A stretch of 64,000 nt of DNA from Bacillota bacterium (GTDB taxonomy: Bacteria; Bacillota; UBA4882; UBA8346): positions 62,001-126,000 of the forward strand of contig JARKQY010000014.1 of the NCBI GenBank assembly GCA_029974635.1, written 5' to 3'. Positions 44,934-53,807 of this stretch are shown here, one piece after another (the first letter of the stretch is position 1; each line of letters starts with the position of its first letter). Made by a program: the position numbers and the translations under genes. The notes under the pieces were generated by a model, which saw only the letters and a list, made by a program, of their open reading frames with translations, ran no database searches and was not told the DNA's origin.

Positions 44934-45695
44934 ATGGATATTCAGTTCAACAATAGAAACAATGAAATATATATTCAAACTATTTTTAACGGGATAGCCA
45001 ATCGCTATGACCTGATGAATACTCTGATGTCTTTTGGTTTGGATAAGTCATGGAGGAGATTTGCGGTTAAGCGAACCGGGCTTGAGGCCGGGGGAAGTGC
45101 GTTAGATGTTTGTTGTGGGACTGGAATGCTGACCATGGAACTGGCATGGTCGGCCGGTCCCACCGGCAGCATCGTAGGTTTGGATTTCTCGGCAAATATG
45201 CTGGCTATAGCCCAACGCAACCTTGAGCATTTTCCTTATAGGAATACTATCCGGTTCATTCAGGGGAATGCAATGGAACTTCCCTTTGAAGATAATAGCT
45301 TTGATTGTGTTACGGTTAGTTGGGGATTAAAGAACGTTCCGGATATTGCCACCGTGGTTCAAGAAATGATCCGGGTAGTCAAACCATGCGGTAAAGTAGT
45401 ATCTTTGGATATGGGTCAACCCGATGCCCCGTTCTTTAAGGAATTATACTGGCTTTATTTCAAGAAGGTGATACCGTTAATGGGAAAAATCTGGGGCGGC
45501 AACAAACCGGCATACGAATATTTATATGATTCATCACGTTTATTTATCTCACCTCAAGAAATGACAAGGCTCTTCAGTAAAACTGGATTGACTGAAACAA
45601 CCTTTTTAAACCTTTGCAAAGGAGCCGTTGCGGTTGTTGAAGGCGGAAAAGCGACTCACCTTTTTGGTGCATCCATGGACGCGCCAAAAAGGTGA
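44934..45695 (+). CDS. menG: Demethylmenaquinone methyltransferase (UbiE/COQ5 type)
   Basis: A 253-residue SAM-dependent methyltransferase. YIQTIFNGIANRYDLMNTLMSFG and WRRFAV are UbiE/MenG signatures; the SAM site is ALDVCCGTGMLTMEL and FSANMLAIAQRN follows; SWGLKNVPD is motif II-like. It methylates demethylmenaquinone, or a related quinone precursor. The ATG at 44934 is a judgement: the ribosome site (GAAAAAGAAAAA) is weak. The final ~15 codons lie within a 48-bp palindrome that seems to have extended the C-terminus. Confidence 0.85.
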   Translation: MDIQFNNRNNEIYIQTIFNGIANRYDLMNTLMSFGLDKSWRRFAVKRTGLEAGGSALDVCCGTGMLTMELAWSAGPTGSIVGLDFSANMLAIAQRNLEHFPYRNTIRFIQGNAMELPFEDNSFDCVTVSWGLKNVPDIATVVQEMIRVVKPCGKVVSLDMGQPDAPFFKELYWLYFKKVIPLMGKIWGGNKPAYEYLYDSSRLFISPQEMTRLFSKTGLTETTFLNLCKGAVAVVEGGKATHLFGASMDAPKR

Positions 45696-45699
45696 GTCG
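45652..45699. repeat. 48-bp near-perfect palindrome at the menG 3' end
   Basis: Perfect 16-bp arms CGACTCACCTTTTTGG / CCAAAAAGGTGAGTCG (45652-45667, 45684-45699) enclose a 16-nt centre that is itself almost palindromic (TCCATGGA core). It spans the menG stop and lies between convergent menG and adhE. It could act as a bidirectional terminator although no long U-tract follows. Confidence 0.85.
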
Positions 45700-45711
45700 T
45701 TCTACCCTTAT

Positions 45712-48363
45712 TCAAATCGTAACCATTTCTTTCTCTTTAATATCCGCCGTCTTCCCGTTATAGGCCTCCCGGTAGATTCCTTCAATCTCTGCCACTAAAG
45801 GCATCCTTGGGTTGGTTCCGGTAGTCTGGTCGTTGAAAGCGATATCGGCCATCTCCCGAATCTCCCGTTCGAAAGCATCCCGGTCAATCCCGGCCTCCGC
45901 CAAAGTTAACGGAATATTCAATTTCCGCAACAGATCCTTCACCGCTTCAACTAAGCTATTTACCCCTTCTGCGGTGGTTTTAGCGGGCAATCCCAAAAAT
46001 CCGGCAATCTCGGCGTAACGTTCCCCGGCCATCGGATATTCATATTGGGGAAAAGCCGCCAGCTTGGTGGGGCGTTGCGCGTTGTACCTAATTACATATG
46101 GCAGTAAAATCGCATTGGCCCGGCCGTGGGGGATATGAAACTTGGCGCCCAAAGTATGGGCCATCCCGTGATTAACTCCCAAAAAGGCATTGGTAAAAGC
46201 CATACCGGCGATACAGGAGGCATTATGCATCTTCTCCCGGGCAACCCGGTCCTGGCCGTTTTGATAAGCCTTCGGCAGGTGTTCAAGAACCAGTTTGATG
46301 GCTTTTTCCGCCAGGGCATCTGTGTAGTCCGAAGCCATTACCGAAACATAGGCCTCAATAGCGTGGGTCAGAACGTCCATTCCGGTGTCGGCGGTTACCG
46401 ATTGCGGAACTGTCAATACCAGTTCCGGATCGATAATGGCAATATCCGGAGTCAATTCATAATCAGCCAATGGATACTTGATATTTTTCTTATTGTCGGT
46501 AATTACCGCAAAGGCCGTCACCTCGGAGCCGGTTCCCGATGTGGTGGGGATGGCCACAAAAGTCGCTTTCTTGCCGAGATTGGGGAATTTATAAGCCCGT
46601 TTCCGGATATCGGCAAATTTTAAGCGCAAGGTTTCAAATTCCATCTCCGGGTGCTCGTAAAACAACCACATGCCTTTGGCGGCATCTATAGGAGACCCGC
46701 CGCCCAGTGCAATAATCAGATCCGGCTGGTAACGGTTCATCTCCGCCACACCTTTCATCACGGTATCTACCGAAGGATCGGGCTCAACCGCGGAGAAGAT
46801 TTGGTACTCAATATTGATCTTTTCCAACTGGTAGGTTGCTTTCTCCACGAATCCAAGTTTCACCATGAACGGATCAGTTACGATGAACGCCTTTTGGCCT
46901 TTGATTTTACTTAGATATTGCAGGGAACCGTATTCAAAATAAATCTTGGGTGGAATTTTGAACCATTTCATCCGATCACGCCGGATAGCCACCCGTTTAA
47001 TGTTGATTAAGTTTTGAACACTGACATTATCGGTGGTCGAATTCCGGCCCATAGAGCCGCAACCCAAAGTAAGGGAAGGTGTGTTGGTATTATAGATGTC
47101 GCCGATAGCGCCATGAGATGATGGCGAATTGATTAACAGCCGGCCGGTGCGTAATCTTTGGGCAAACTCCTCAATCACCTGCTGATCATTGGAATGGATA
47201 ACCGCAGAATGGCCTAATCCGCCGAATTCGGTAATCTTCTCGCAGAGTTCAATCCCCTGGTGAAAATCCTCCACCACATAACAAGCCAAAATAGGGCTCA
47301 GTTTTTCCCGGGATAGGGGGTATTCCGGACCAACACCGCTCAATTCGGCCACTAAAATCTTGGTATCCGGCGGAACCTGAATTCCGGCGCCGGCGGCAAT
47401 CTTGCTTGCCGGCTGTCCAACAACCGCCGGGCTCATACTGCAATGCTTCGGATCAATAGCCACATTTGAAAGGGACGCGATCTCTTCCGGTTTCAGAAAA
47501 TAGCAGCCAAACTCCCTCATAATCTCTTTTACTTTCTCAGCTACCGGCCGGTCGATGATCACCGCTTGTTCCGAAGCGCAAATCATACCGTTGTCAAAGG
47601 TTTTGCTCAGTATTAAATCCGAGACCGCCCGTTTTAAATTAGCAGTCTTTTCAATATAGCAGGGCACATTGCCGGGCCCCACTCCCAAAGCCGGTTTACC
47701 GCAGGAATAAGCCGCATGAACCATACCTGTTCCTCCAGTGGCCAGTATCAAATTGACTCCCGGATGTTGCATCAGCATATTGGTAGCTTCCACCGACGGT
47801 TCCTCTATCCAGCCAATACAATTTTCGGGAGCGCCAGCTGCTACTGCGGCTTCCAGCATGATCTTGGCGGCTGCGATACTTGACCTGATGGCCTTGGGAT
47901 GAAAACTAAATATGATTGGATTACGGGTTTTCACGCTAATCAAGGATTTAAATAAGGTAGTTGAAGTTGGATTGGTTACTGGCGTCACTCCGGCTATGAT
48001 TCCAATGGGTTCGGCTACCTTCATATAGCCTTCTTCCACATTTTCTTCAATAATCCCTACCGTCTTATCATATTTAATATCATGATAAACCTCTTCGGTG
48101 GCAAATAAGTTTTTGGTGATTTTATCCTCATACACTCCCATACCGGTTTCTTCCACCGCCAACCTGGCCAATTCCATATGTTTTTTAATTCCCGCCAGGG
48201 CCATCGCCTTGACAATGGCGTCTATTTTGGCTTGATCATACTTCATATATTCACTCTTAGCCATCTCGGCTTTTCTTACCAAGTCTTCTATGTTAGTCCG
48301 TATTTTCTCTTGATTTTTCTCTTCAACTTCATTATTTGAAACCCGGGTATTTTTTTTATCCAT
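45712..48363 (-). CDS. adhE: Bifunctional acetaldehyde-CoA/alcohol dehydrogenase
   Basis: An 883-residue fusion. The N-terminal CoA-acylating aldehyde dehydrogenase (about 20-440) has the nucleophile Cys in FDNGMICASEQAV. The C-terminal iron alcohol dehydrogenase (about 460-870) has GGGSPIDAAKGMW and the iron-site histidines in GVNHGMAHTLGAKFHIPHG. It reduces acetyl-CoA to ethanol using two NADH. It starts 18 bases after rex, so it is part of a rex-adhE operon under NADH control. The ATG at 48363 has GGAGGG 6 nt upstream; an adjacent ATG is possible. Confidence 0.97.
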   Translation of the reverse strand: MDKKNTRVSNNEVEEKNQEKIRTNIEDLVRKAEMAKSEYMKYDQAKIDAIVKAMALAGIKKHMELARLAVEETGMGVYEDKITKNLFATEEVYHDIKYDKTVGIIEENVEEGYMKVAEPIGIIAGVTPVTNPTSTTLFKSLISVKTRNPIIFSFHPKAIRSSIAAAKIMLEAAVAAGAPENCIGWIEEPSVEATNMLMQHPGVNLILATGGTGMVHAAYSCGKPALGVGPGNVPCYIEKTANLKRAVSDLILSKTFDNGMICASEQAVIIDRPVAEKVKEIMREFGCYFLKPEEIASLSNVAIDPKHCSMSPAVVGQPASKIAAGAGIQVPPDTKILVAELSGVGPEYPLSREKLSPILACYVVEDFHQGIELCEKITEFGGLGHSAVIHSNDQQVIEEFAQRLRTGRLLINSPSSHGAIGDIYNTNTPSLTLGCGSMGRNSTTDNVSVQNLINIKRVAIRRDRMKWFKIPPKIYFEYGSLQYLSKIKGQKAFIVTDPFMVKLGFVEKATYQLEKINIEYQIFSAVEPDPSVDTVMKGVAEMNRYQPDLIIALGGGSPIDAAKGMWLFYEHPEMEFETLRLKFADIRKRAYKFPNLGKKATFVAIPTTSGTGSEVTAFAVITDNKKNIKYPLADYELTPDIAIIDPELVLTVPQSVTADTGMDVLTHAIEAYVSVMASDYTDALAEKAIKLVLEHLPKAYQNGQDRVAREKMHNASCIAGMAFTNAFLGVNHGMAHTLGAKFHIPHGRANAILLPYVIRYNAQRPTKLAAFPQYEYPMAGERYAEIAGFLGLPAKTTAEGVNSLVEAVKDLLRKLNIPLTLAEAGIDRDAFEREIREMADIAFNDQTTGTNPRMPLVAEIEGIYREAYNGKTADIKEKEMVTI

Positions 48364-48381
48364 CATTATCCCTCCATTCAT

Positions 48382-49050
48382 TCAATATGAAACCGGTAAC
48401 CGGCCAAACCCCTTATGGCACAACTGATACGAAAGTACTAAAAGGCTTTCACTGATATGCACATGCTCAACAACCACATTTTCCGGTGTTTTCAATGAAA
48501 TGGGCGCAAAGTTCCATATCCCTCTTACTCCTCCAGCTACCAAAATATCGGCAATTTCTTGCGCGTTTGCCGCTGGAGTGGTAATAACTCCAATATCAAT
48601 CAGTTGCTCTTTCAAATAGCTTTCCAATTCCCTTACCGGCTGAACCAAAATCCCTTCAATATTTAAGTTGACAGGCGGTTGTTTTTGATCAAAGGCCGCT
48701 TTAAATATAAAACCCCGGCTTAAAAAATTCGGATAACTGAGCACTGCCCGTCCTAAATTACCGGCGCCAATAAGCACCATGTAAATATTATGATCCAATC
48801 CCAGGATTTTATTAACCTCAAATAGCAAATCATCGACCTTATATCCATAACCCTGCTGCCCGAAATTTCCAAAACAACTTAAGTCGTGCCGGAGCTGGGA
48901 AGCTGTAATCCCTATTTTTGCCGCCAATTCCCCGGAAGAGATCCGTTCTACTTCCTTTTTTTGAAGTTCACTCAAATAGCGTTGATAAACTGGGAGCCGT
49001 TTAATCACCACCATGGGAATCTTTGAACCAGGTGCGTCATTATGCGTCAT
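48382..49050 (-). CDS. rex: Redox-sensing transcriptional repressor Rex
   Basis: A 222-residue repressor that senses the NADH/NAD+ ratio. The winged helix (about 15-80: KRLPVYQRYLSEL, SSGELAAKIGITASQLRHDL, FGNFGQQGYGY) is followed by a Rossmann domain with VLIGAGNLGRAVLSY. It is expected to release DNA when NADH is high, inducing adhE just downstream. Two Rex-box-like palindromes lie upstream of its start. Confidence 0.97.
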   Translation of the reverse strand: MTHNDAPGSKIPMVVIKRLPVYQRYLSELQKKEVERISSGELAAKIGITASQLRHDLSCFGNFGQQGYGYKVDDLLFEVNKILGLDHNIYMVLIGAGNLGRAVLSYPNFLSRGFIFKAAFDQKQPPVNLNIEGILVQPVRELESYLKEQLIDIGVITTPAANAQEIADILVAGGVRGIWNFAPISLKTPENVVVEHVHISESLLVLSYQLCHKGFGRLPVSY

Positions 49051-49082
49051 CGCCGTTACCCATCCCCTTTCCGGTTTTGATA

Positions 49083-49121
49083 TTGTTAAATTTATAACTA
49101 ACTTTGTTAAAAAAATAACAA
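49083..49121 (-). promoter_or_regulatory. Two tandem Rex-binding-site-like palindromes
   Basis: TTGTTAA-AAAA-ATAACAA (49104-49121) differs at one position from the TTGTTAANNNNTTAACAA consensus. TTGTTAA-ATTT-ATAACTA (49083-49100) is a weaker second copy. Position upstream of rex-adhE suggests autoregulation. Confidence 0.7.
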
Positions 49122-49245
49122 TCTTTAATTCTATTTTACCGCATTTAACTAAAAAAGTAAAGTATAGTTCGTCGGTTTTCCACCCTTAGTTCTCTAATAA
49201 TTCATAATACGTTGTAGCCAATCTAGATAAAGAACCTGATAACTG

Positions 49246-49347
49246 TTTGTGTAGATAATAGGTTACGAAGCATATTTAGTATATAGCAACGTGATCTAAC
49301 ACAAATACTGTGGTTCTTATGCTGCAAAAAAATGTTATTCGCACAAA
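49246..49347 (-). repeat. Conserved intergenic element, copy B
   Basis: 102 bases, minus-strand orientation, matching 17831-17917 on the plus strand across most of its length. Terminal arms are TTTGTG / CACAAA instead of CTGTGCG / CGCACAG, so pairing is kept while sequence differs. It contains an extra ~12-nt stretch (ATATGCTTCGTA) before AACCTATTA. It fills most of the gap between the HD-GYP gene and rex. Confidence 0.65.
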
Positions 49348-49379
49348 ATCCTAGTAAAACGTTTTCGCTGTTTCTTAAC

Positions 49380-50783
49380 CTAGAAAGTAGTTTCCGTTAA
49401 TTGAAATTTAAACCCTTTGTTATTGAAAAGCTTTAAACAAATCTCAACAATATTCGGATCATAGATTTTGCCGCTCTTTTCGGATATTTCCTGTAAAGCC
49501 AGGTCCATTCCCAAAGAAGGGCGGTAAGGACGATGGGAAGACATTGCTTCCACAACATCAGCCACACTGATTATTTTGGTCTCCAGGGTGATCTCCTGAT
49601 CAACCAATCCGAAAGGATAACCGGAGCCATCAATTCGTTCATGGTGCTGTAAAACAATGTCCGCGATTGGCCAAGGAAACTCAACTGTTTTTAATATTTC
49701 ATAACCAACTTGCGGGTGGGTTTTGATCAGATTAAATTCAATGACGCTGATTTTACCGGGCTTACTAAGAATCTCGGCGGGAATGCTGATTTTTCCGATA
49801 TCATGAATACCTGCGGCCAATTGGATTCCATAGATCTGATCCGATGATAAATTCATTTCCCGGGCGATTGCGCTGGCCAATTCGGCTACCCGGCGCTGGT
49901 GACCGGCGGTATAAGGATCCTTTAACTCAACTGTCATCGCAATGGCTTGAATTGTTCCCTCCATGGATTTACGCAACTTCTCCAAACTTTCTTTTAGCAT
50001 CTCCTCCGCCAGCCTGCGTTCCGTAATATCGGTGGAAATTCCCAAGACATTGTGCGTTTTCCCATCCGGGGAAAGAATTGGACGTTTAACAGTCTGTAAC
50101 CAGCGTACGTTGCCGTGGGAATCGGTGATCCGTTCCACCGGAATCCGCTTCTCCTTAAGCAACCGGGTCACTTCCCGGTCATCCTGCAGGAACCGCTCAA
50201 CCTCTTCTTGATGAGAATTAAAATGAGCGTCTTTTTTGCCAATCATATCATACACCGTGGTCGCGCCGTATAATTCAGTCACCGCTTGATTCACCAAAGT
50301 AAAGTAGCCGTCTTGATCTTTAACAAAAATGAGGTTCGGGTCGGCATCAATGACATTACGCAAGAATTCCTGTTGAATCCGGAGGTCTTCCCCGGCCCTT
50401 TTACGTTCGATGGCATATTGCATCGCCCGCACTAACAATTTGGTATCCACTTGTCCTTTGACCAGGTAATCTTGAGCGCCTTCCCTGACTGCCCTGACCG
50501 CCATCTCTTCATCGTTTAATCCGCTAAGCACTATAATCGGCACATGAGGGGCGCTGGTATGAGTTTTTACAAAAGTTTCCAGGCCACTGCTATCCGGCAA
50601 TGTTAAATCCAGCAGTACAATATCGATGCCTCCAACGATCAAGGTCTCAATTCCCGCTGTTAACCGATCAACCTGCACCAAATCGAATGCAGTGTTTCTT
50701 TCCTCCGAAAGGAGTTCCTGCATCAGACGCGCGTCTCCTGGATTATCTTCAATTAATAATACCTTTATTGGTTTTGTTTCCAT
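49380..50783 (-). CDS. Receiver-PAS-HD-GYP response regulator (c-di-GMP phosphodiesterase)
   Basis: A 467-residue protein in three parts. An N-terminal receiver (1-125) has the phospho-Asp in VLLDLTLPDSSG and KG in place of KP. A PAS domain follows (about 145-260: NVIDADPNLIFVKDQDGYF, GISTDITERR). A C-terminal HD-GYP domain (about 275-460) has the complete catalytic set: AGIHDIGK, HHERIDGSGYP and a downstream SVADVVEAM. It should hydrolyse c-di-GMP on phosphorylation. It starts 4 bases after RR1, as the last gene of the sugar-sensing kinase cluster. Confidence 0.95.
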   Translation of the reverse strand: METKPIKVLLIEDNPGDARLMQELLSEERNTAFDLVQVDRLTAGIETLIVGGIDIVLLDLTLPDSSGLETFVKTHTSAPHVPIIVLSGLNDEEMAVRAVREGAQDYLVKGQVDTKLLVRAMQYAIERKRAGEDLRIQQEFLRNVIDADPNLIFVKDQDGYFTLVNQAVTELYGATTVYDMIGKKDAHFNSHQEEVERFLQDDREVTRLLKEKRIPVERITDSHGNVRWLQTVKRPILSPDGKTHNVLGISTDITERRLAEEMLKESLEKLRKSMEGTIQAIAMTVELKDPYTAGHQRRVAELASAIAREMNLSSDQIYGIQLAAGIHDIGKISIPAEILSKPGKISVIEFNLIKTHPQVGYEILKTVEFPWPIADIVLQHHERIDGSGYPFGLVDQEITLETKIISVADVVEAMSSHRPYRPSLGMDLALQEISEKSGKIYDPNIVEICLKLFNNKGFKFQLTETTF

Positions 50784-50787
50784 TGTT

Positions 50788-51231
50788 TTACTCCGAAGGT
50801 AGTTTTACAACGGTCAACCAAAAATCTTCGATAGATTTGATCACTTTTATGAACTCACTAAACCCGATGGGTTTAGTGATATAGCAATTGGCATTATAGT
50901 TGTATGCTTTAAAAATATCCTCTTCCGCGCGGGAGGTGGTCAATATAACCACTGGAATCCTTTTTAAATCATTATCCGCTTTTATCTCTTCCAGCACTTG
51001 ACGCCCGTCTTTTTTCGGCAAGTTAAGATCCAGCAGTATTAAATCCGGCCGGGTGGCCTTGGCATATTTCCCTTCTTTCCGCAAATAGGCCAATGCCTGT
51101 TCTCCATCCCCAACTACATTTAAGTTATTATAAAATTTCCCGTCACGCAAAGCCTCGGTTGTTAAACGGACGTCCCCGGGGTTATCTTCGACCAATAAAA
51201 TCTCAACTTGCTTACTTATGGTTTGGCTCAT
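50788..51231 (-). CDS. Rcp1-like single-domain response regulator (RR1)
   Basis: A 147-residue receiver with no output domain: [20 protein letters not shown] at the start, the phospho-Asp in [25 protein letters not shown], and [10 protein letters not shown] with the conserved Lys. The ENPGDVRL and C-terminal FWLTVVKLP patterns are those of Rcp1-type regulators that pair with phytochrome-like kinases. It lies between kinase HK-D and the HD-GYP regulator. RR1 and RR2 (59145-59591) are close paralogues. Confidence 0.94.
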   Translation of the reverse strand: MSQTISKQVEILLVEDNPGDVRLTTEALRDGKFYNNLNVVGDGEQALAYLRKEGKYAKATRPDLILLDLNLPKKDGRQVLEEIKADNDLKRIPVVILTTSRAEEDIFKAYNYNANCYITKPIGFSEFIKVIKSIEDFWLTVVKLPSE

Positions 51232-51246
51232 TTCCAGATACCTCCG

Positions 51247-53694
51247 TCAAGTTCCAATGGTAAAATAAAAGGTTGCGCCTTTGGTTAATTCGGATTGAAC
51301 CCAAATACGCCCGCCGTGTCGCTCCACAATTTTTTTACAGACCGATAAACCGATGCCGTTGCCGGAGTATTCTTCTTTAGTATGCAGCCGCTGAAAAACC
51401 CGGAAGATACGTTCCGCATATTGCATATCCAGTCCGATTCCGTTGTCACGAACTGCAAATAACCAGCCATTGCCTTCGGACTCCGCGTGAATATGAACTT
51501 CTGGCGCGACTTTTCCCCGGAATTTGATTGCGTTTTCAATCAAGTTTTGAAATAACTGGATCATTTGTTCCGCTTCAGCCCGAATAACCGGTAATGGATC
51601 CCAGGTTAAGCGCACGGAGTATTCCTCGATTATATGTTGCAGATTGGTTATCACTTGATTAATGATGAATGTGCAATCCACCTCCTTAAAGGGGCTTTGA
51701 TCCGTGCTTACCAGGGAATAAGCCAGTAAATCGATGATGAGATCCTGCATTCTGGCGGCTCCTTCAACCGCATAATCAATAAATTCATCGGCATCCGAGT
51801 CCAGCTTTCCTTTATAGTCCCATTCAATTCGATGCAAATAATCGCATACCACTTGCAAAGGTTCTTGGATATTTAATGCGATAGTATTGATAAACCGGAT
51901 CAATTCGGCATTAATTTTCGATAAAACTTGATTTCTTTCTTCTAGCAACGCCTCTTTCTCCAGCAGCTTTTCAACTAACAAGGCGCCTTTTAAAACGGTA
52001 CCGACGGTCCCTGCAAGAGTCTGGTAGGTATGACTGCGGGCTTCGCCCACATCAAATACGATAAAACCCAGCCTTTCCTCCCTGAAGGTCAATGGAAAAA
52101 CACCCAGCGAATAGCGTATGTTTTCGGGCAGCATATCTTTGGGAAAAATTTGGCATGTCGGGAATCGAAAACCCTGGGGCTTAAGCGGTATCCTCCCCTT
52201 TTCATTACACGCCAGTACAAGCTTTGAATGTTCCGGAAGTACCGCCGTTTCTTCGAATAAAGAAAGGAAACAGTTTTTGATTTGCAAAGACGGTAGCTGT
52301 TGATAAAGAGCCTCCGCCAAATTGGAAACACTATATGTGTTGACTAATAGTCGGTTGATATCCCGCAACACACTGGATTGATTGGTGACGATGTAACCCT
52401 GGAAAGACTTGACTTGAACACCCATCTCTCCAATTAAGATGCGGGCTTGGTGCCATAAATTTTCCGCCCGTAAAATTTCCCGTTTCGTTTGTAATTCAGA
52501 TAAACGGACTCGTTGCATTACCGTTATTACTGTCTGCCAGAGAACCAAATCCGAATGATACTGAACCGATTTTAGCAATAATTGGTTTAGGGTCTTTAAA
52601 AAGTGATAAGATGACTCTTTTTTGATATCGGACAAAAATGCATTTAGCAATAGGGTTATCCACTGAAATTTCATCTCCGGGTAATCGGGTCCTAAACTCT
52701 TCATCATTTCAAGCAGAATTAATCGCTGCCACTCTTCCTGACCCCCGGTAAAATTTTGGGCATCCGTAAAAAAGGATTGCCTGACGGTTTCTGAAAAACA
52801 GCCGCAAGAATGTCGAATCACAAGTTCCGTTGGCAGATATACTTCTGCCGGTACATCTTCACCCTGTAGCATGGCCAATAAAATCTTCATGGCGTTACAA
52901 CCTTGTTCATAGCCTGATTGGCGTACCGTAGTTAACGGCGGATTTTGAAAATTCGTCCAATCCTGATCATCGAAACCGGTTACTGCAATGTCATCGGGTA
53001 TCCGGATCCCCCTTTCCTGCAATTCCGTGTAAACCCCAAAAGTCATAACATCATTGGCGGAAACCACGACGTCAAATTTGACATTGCGTTCATCAATAAA
53101 AATTTTAACGGCCTCTCTTCCAGACTGGCCGATATGAAATTGGCCGGCGGTAATTAAATTCGGATCGAAAGGAATGTTATGTTCGGCCAATACATCACGA
53201 TAAACCCGGTATCTCCGTTGGGCGTCCATATTATCCGGCGGACCCATGATAAAAGCCAGTCGCCGGTATCCGTGGTCCCGGATCAAATGGATCAATAAAT
53301 CACGGAATCCTTTTTGATTATCAACCCTTATACACGGAACGTCTTTTATCTGGGCGGCTATCGATACTCGCGGCAGTGACTGAAAACGTTCAAAAAAAGC
53401 CGTATCCTTCTCGAAAATTGTTAGCCCACCCGAGAATACCAAACCATCAACATTCTCGGGATCAATGAACTCATAGATCATATTTCGTGATTGTTCTACC
53501 AGGTTGGGATCATTAATTATTTTGCCTGAAAAACAGAGCAGGTTAATTCCATGCTTTCTGGTTACATCATTAACCCCGTACCACTCCGGGAAATGGTAAT
53601 TAGCCCCCAGATCATTGATGAGAATACCAACGGTTAATTTGGATTTTGAGGTATTCTTTGAACTTTTCCTTGTTTTGGCTTGGCCTTTGATCAT
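51247..53694 (-). CDS. LacI-type sensor/histidine kinase fusion HK-D (phospho-acceptor His replaced by Leu)
   Basis: An 815-residue cytosolic protein: sugar-binding PBP-like domain without HTH (about 20-300), ending in IRHSCGC; an alpha-helical linker; a GAF-like region (about 455-570); a coiled coil; then a DHp/HATPase pair. Where paralogues read SHDLQEPL this one reads ALNIQEPL, so L607 replaces the phosphorylatable His. ATP-binding boxes are intact ([38 protein letters not shown]). It may be a pseudokinase partner, a phosphatase or a ligand-gated adaptor. The ATG at 53694 has AAGGAG upstream, inside a hairpin. Confidence 0.9.
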   Translation of the reverse strand: MIKGQAKTRKSSKNTSKSKLTVGILINDLGANYHFPEWYGVNDVTRKHGINLLCFSGKIINDPNLVEQSRNMIYEFIDPENVDGLVFSGGLTIFEKDTAFFERFQSLPRVSIAAQIKDVPCIRVDNQKGFRDLLIHLIRDHGYRRLAFIMGPPDNMDAQRRYRVYRDVLAEHNIPFDPNLITAGQFHIGQSGREAVKIFIDERNVKFDVVVSANDVMTFGVYTELQERGIRIPDDIAVTGFDDQDWTNFQNPPLTTVRQSGYEQGCNAMKILLAMLQGEDVPAEVYLPTELVIRHSCGCFSETVRQSFFTDAQNFTGGQEEWQRLILLEMMKSLGPDYPEMKFQWITLLLNAFLSDIKKESSYHFLKTLNQLLLKSVQYHSDLVLWQTVITVMQRVRLSELQTKREILRAENLWHQARILIGEMGVQVKSFQGYIVTNQSSVLRDINRLLVNTYSVSNLAEALYQQLPSLQIKNCFLSLFEETAVLPEHSKLVLACNEKGRIPLKPQGFRFPTCQIFPKDMLPENIRYSLGVFPLTFREERLGFIVFDVGEARSHTYQTLAGTVGTVLKGALLVEKLLEKEALLEERNQVLSKINAELIRFINTIALNIQEPLQVVCDYLHRIEWDYKGKLDSDADEFIDYAVEGAARMQDLIIDLLAYSLVSTDQSPFKEVDCTFIINQVITNLQHIIEEYSVRLTWDPLPVIRAEAEQMIQLFQNLIENAIKFRGKVAPEVHIHAESEGNGWLFAVRDNGIGLDMQYAERIFRVFQRLHTKEEYSGNGIGLSVCKKIVERHGGRIWVQSELTKGATFYFTIGT

Positions 53695-53701
53695 GAAGTA
53701 A

Positions 53702-53720
53702 TTCTCCTTTCCAGGGAGAA
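53702..53720 (-). promoter_or_regulatory. Hairpin covering the HK-D ribosome site
   Basis: Minus-strand TTCTCC (53715-53720) can pair with GGAGAA (53702-53707), which contains the Shine-Dalgarno sequence of HK-D. Translation could therefore be limited by folding. Confidence 0.45.
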
Positions 53721-53736
53721 AAAAGTTCAATTATAT

Positions 53737-53782
53737 AATTGTCCTCAAAGGTTTGTTTTTTAGCAAACTTTTGCGGATAATT
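53737..53782. repeat. Palindromic intergenic repeat, copy 1
   Basis: Hairpin-forming unit AATTGTCC...GTTTG / CAAAC...GGATAATT between HK-C and HK-D. The same palindrome, better preserved, is at 62451-62499. Confidence 0.6.
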
Positions 53783-53807
53783 TTAAATGATAGCTACACT
53801 ATACTAG

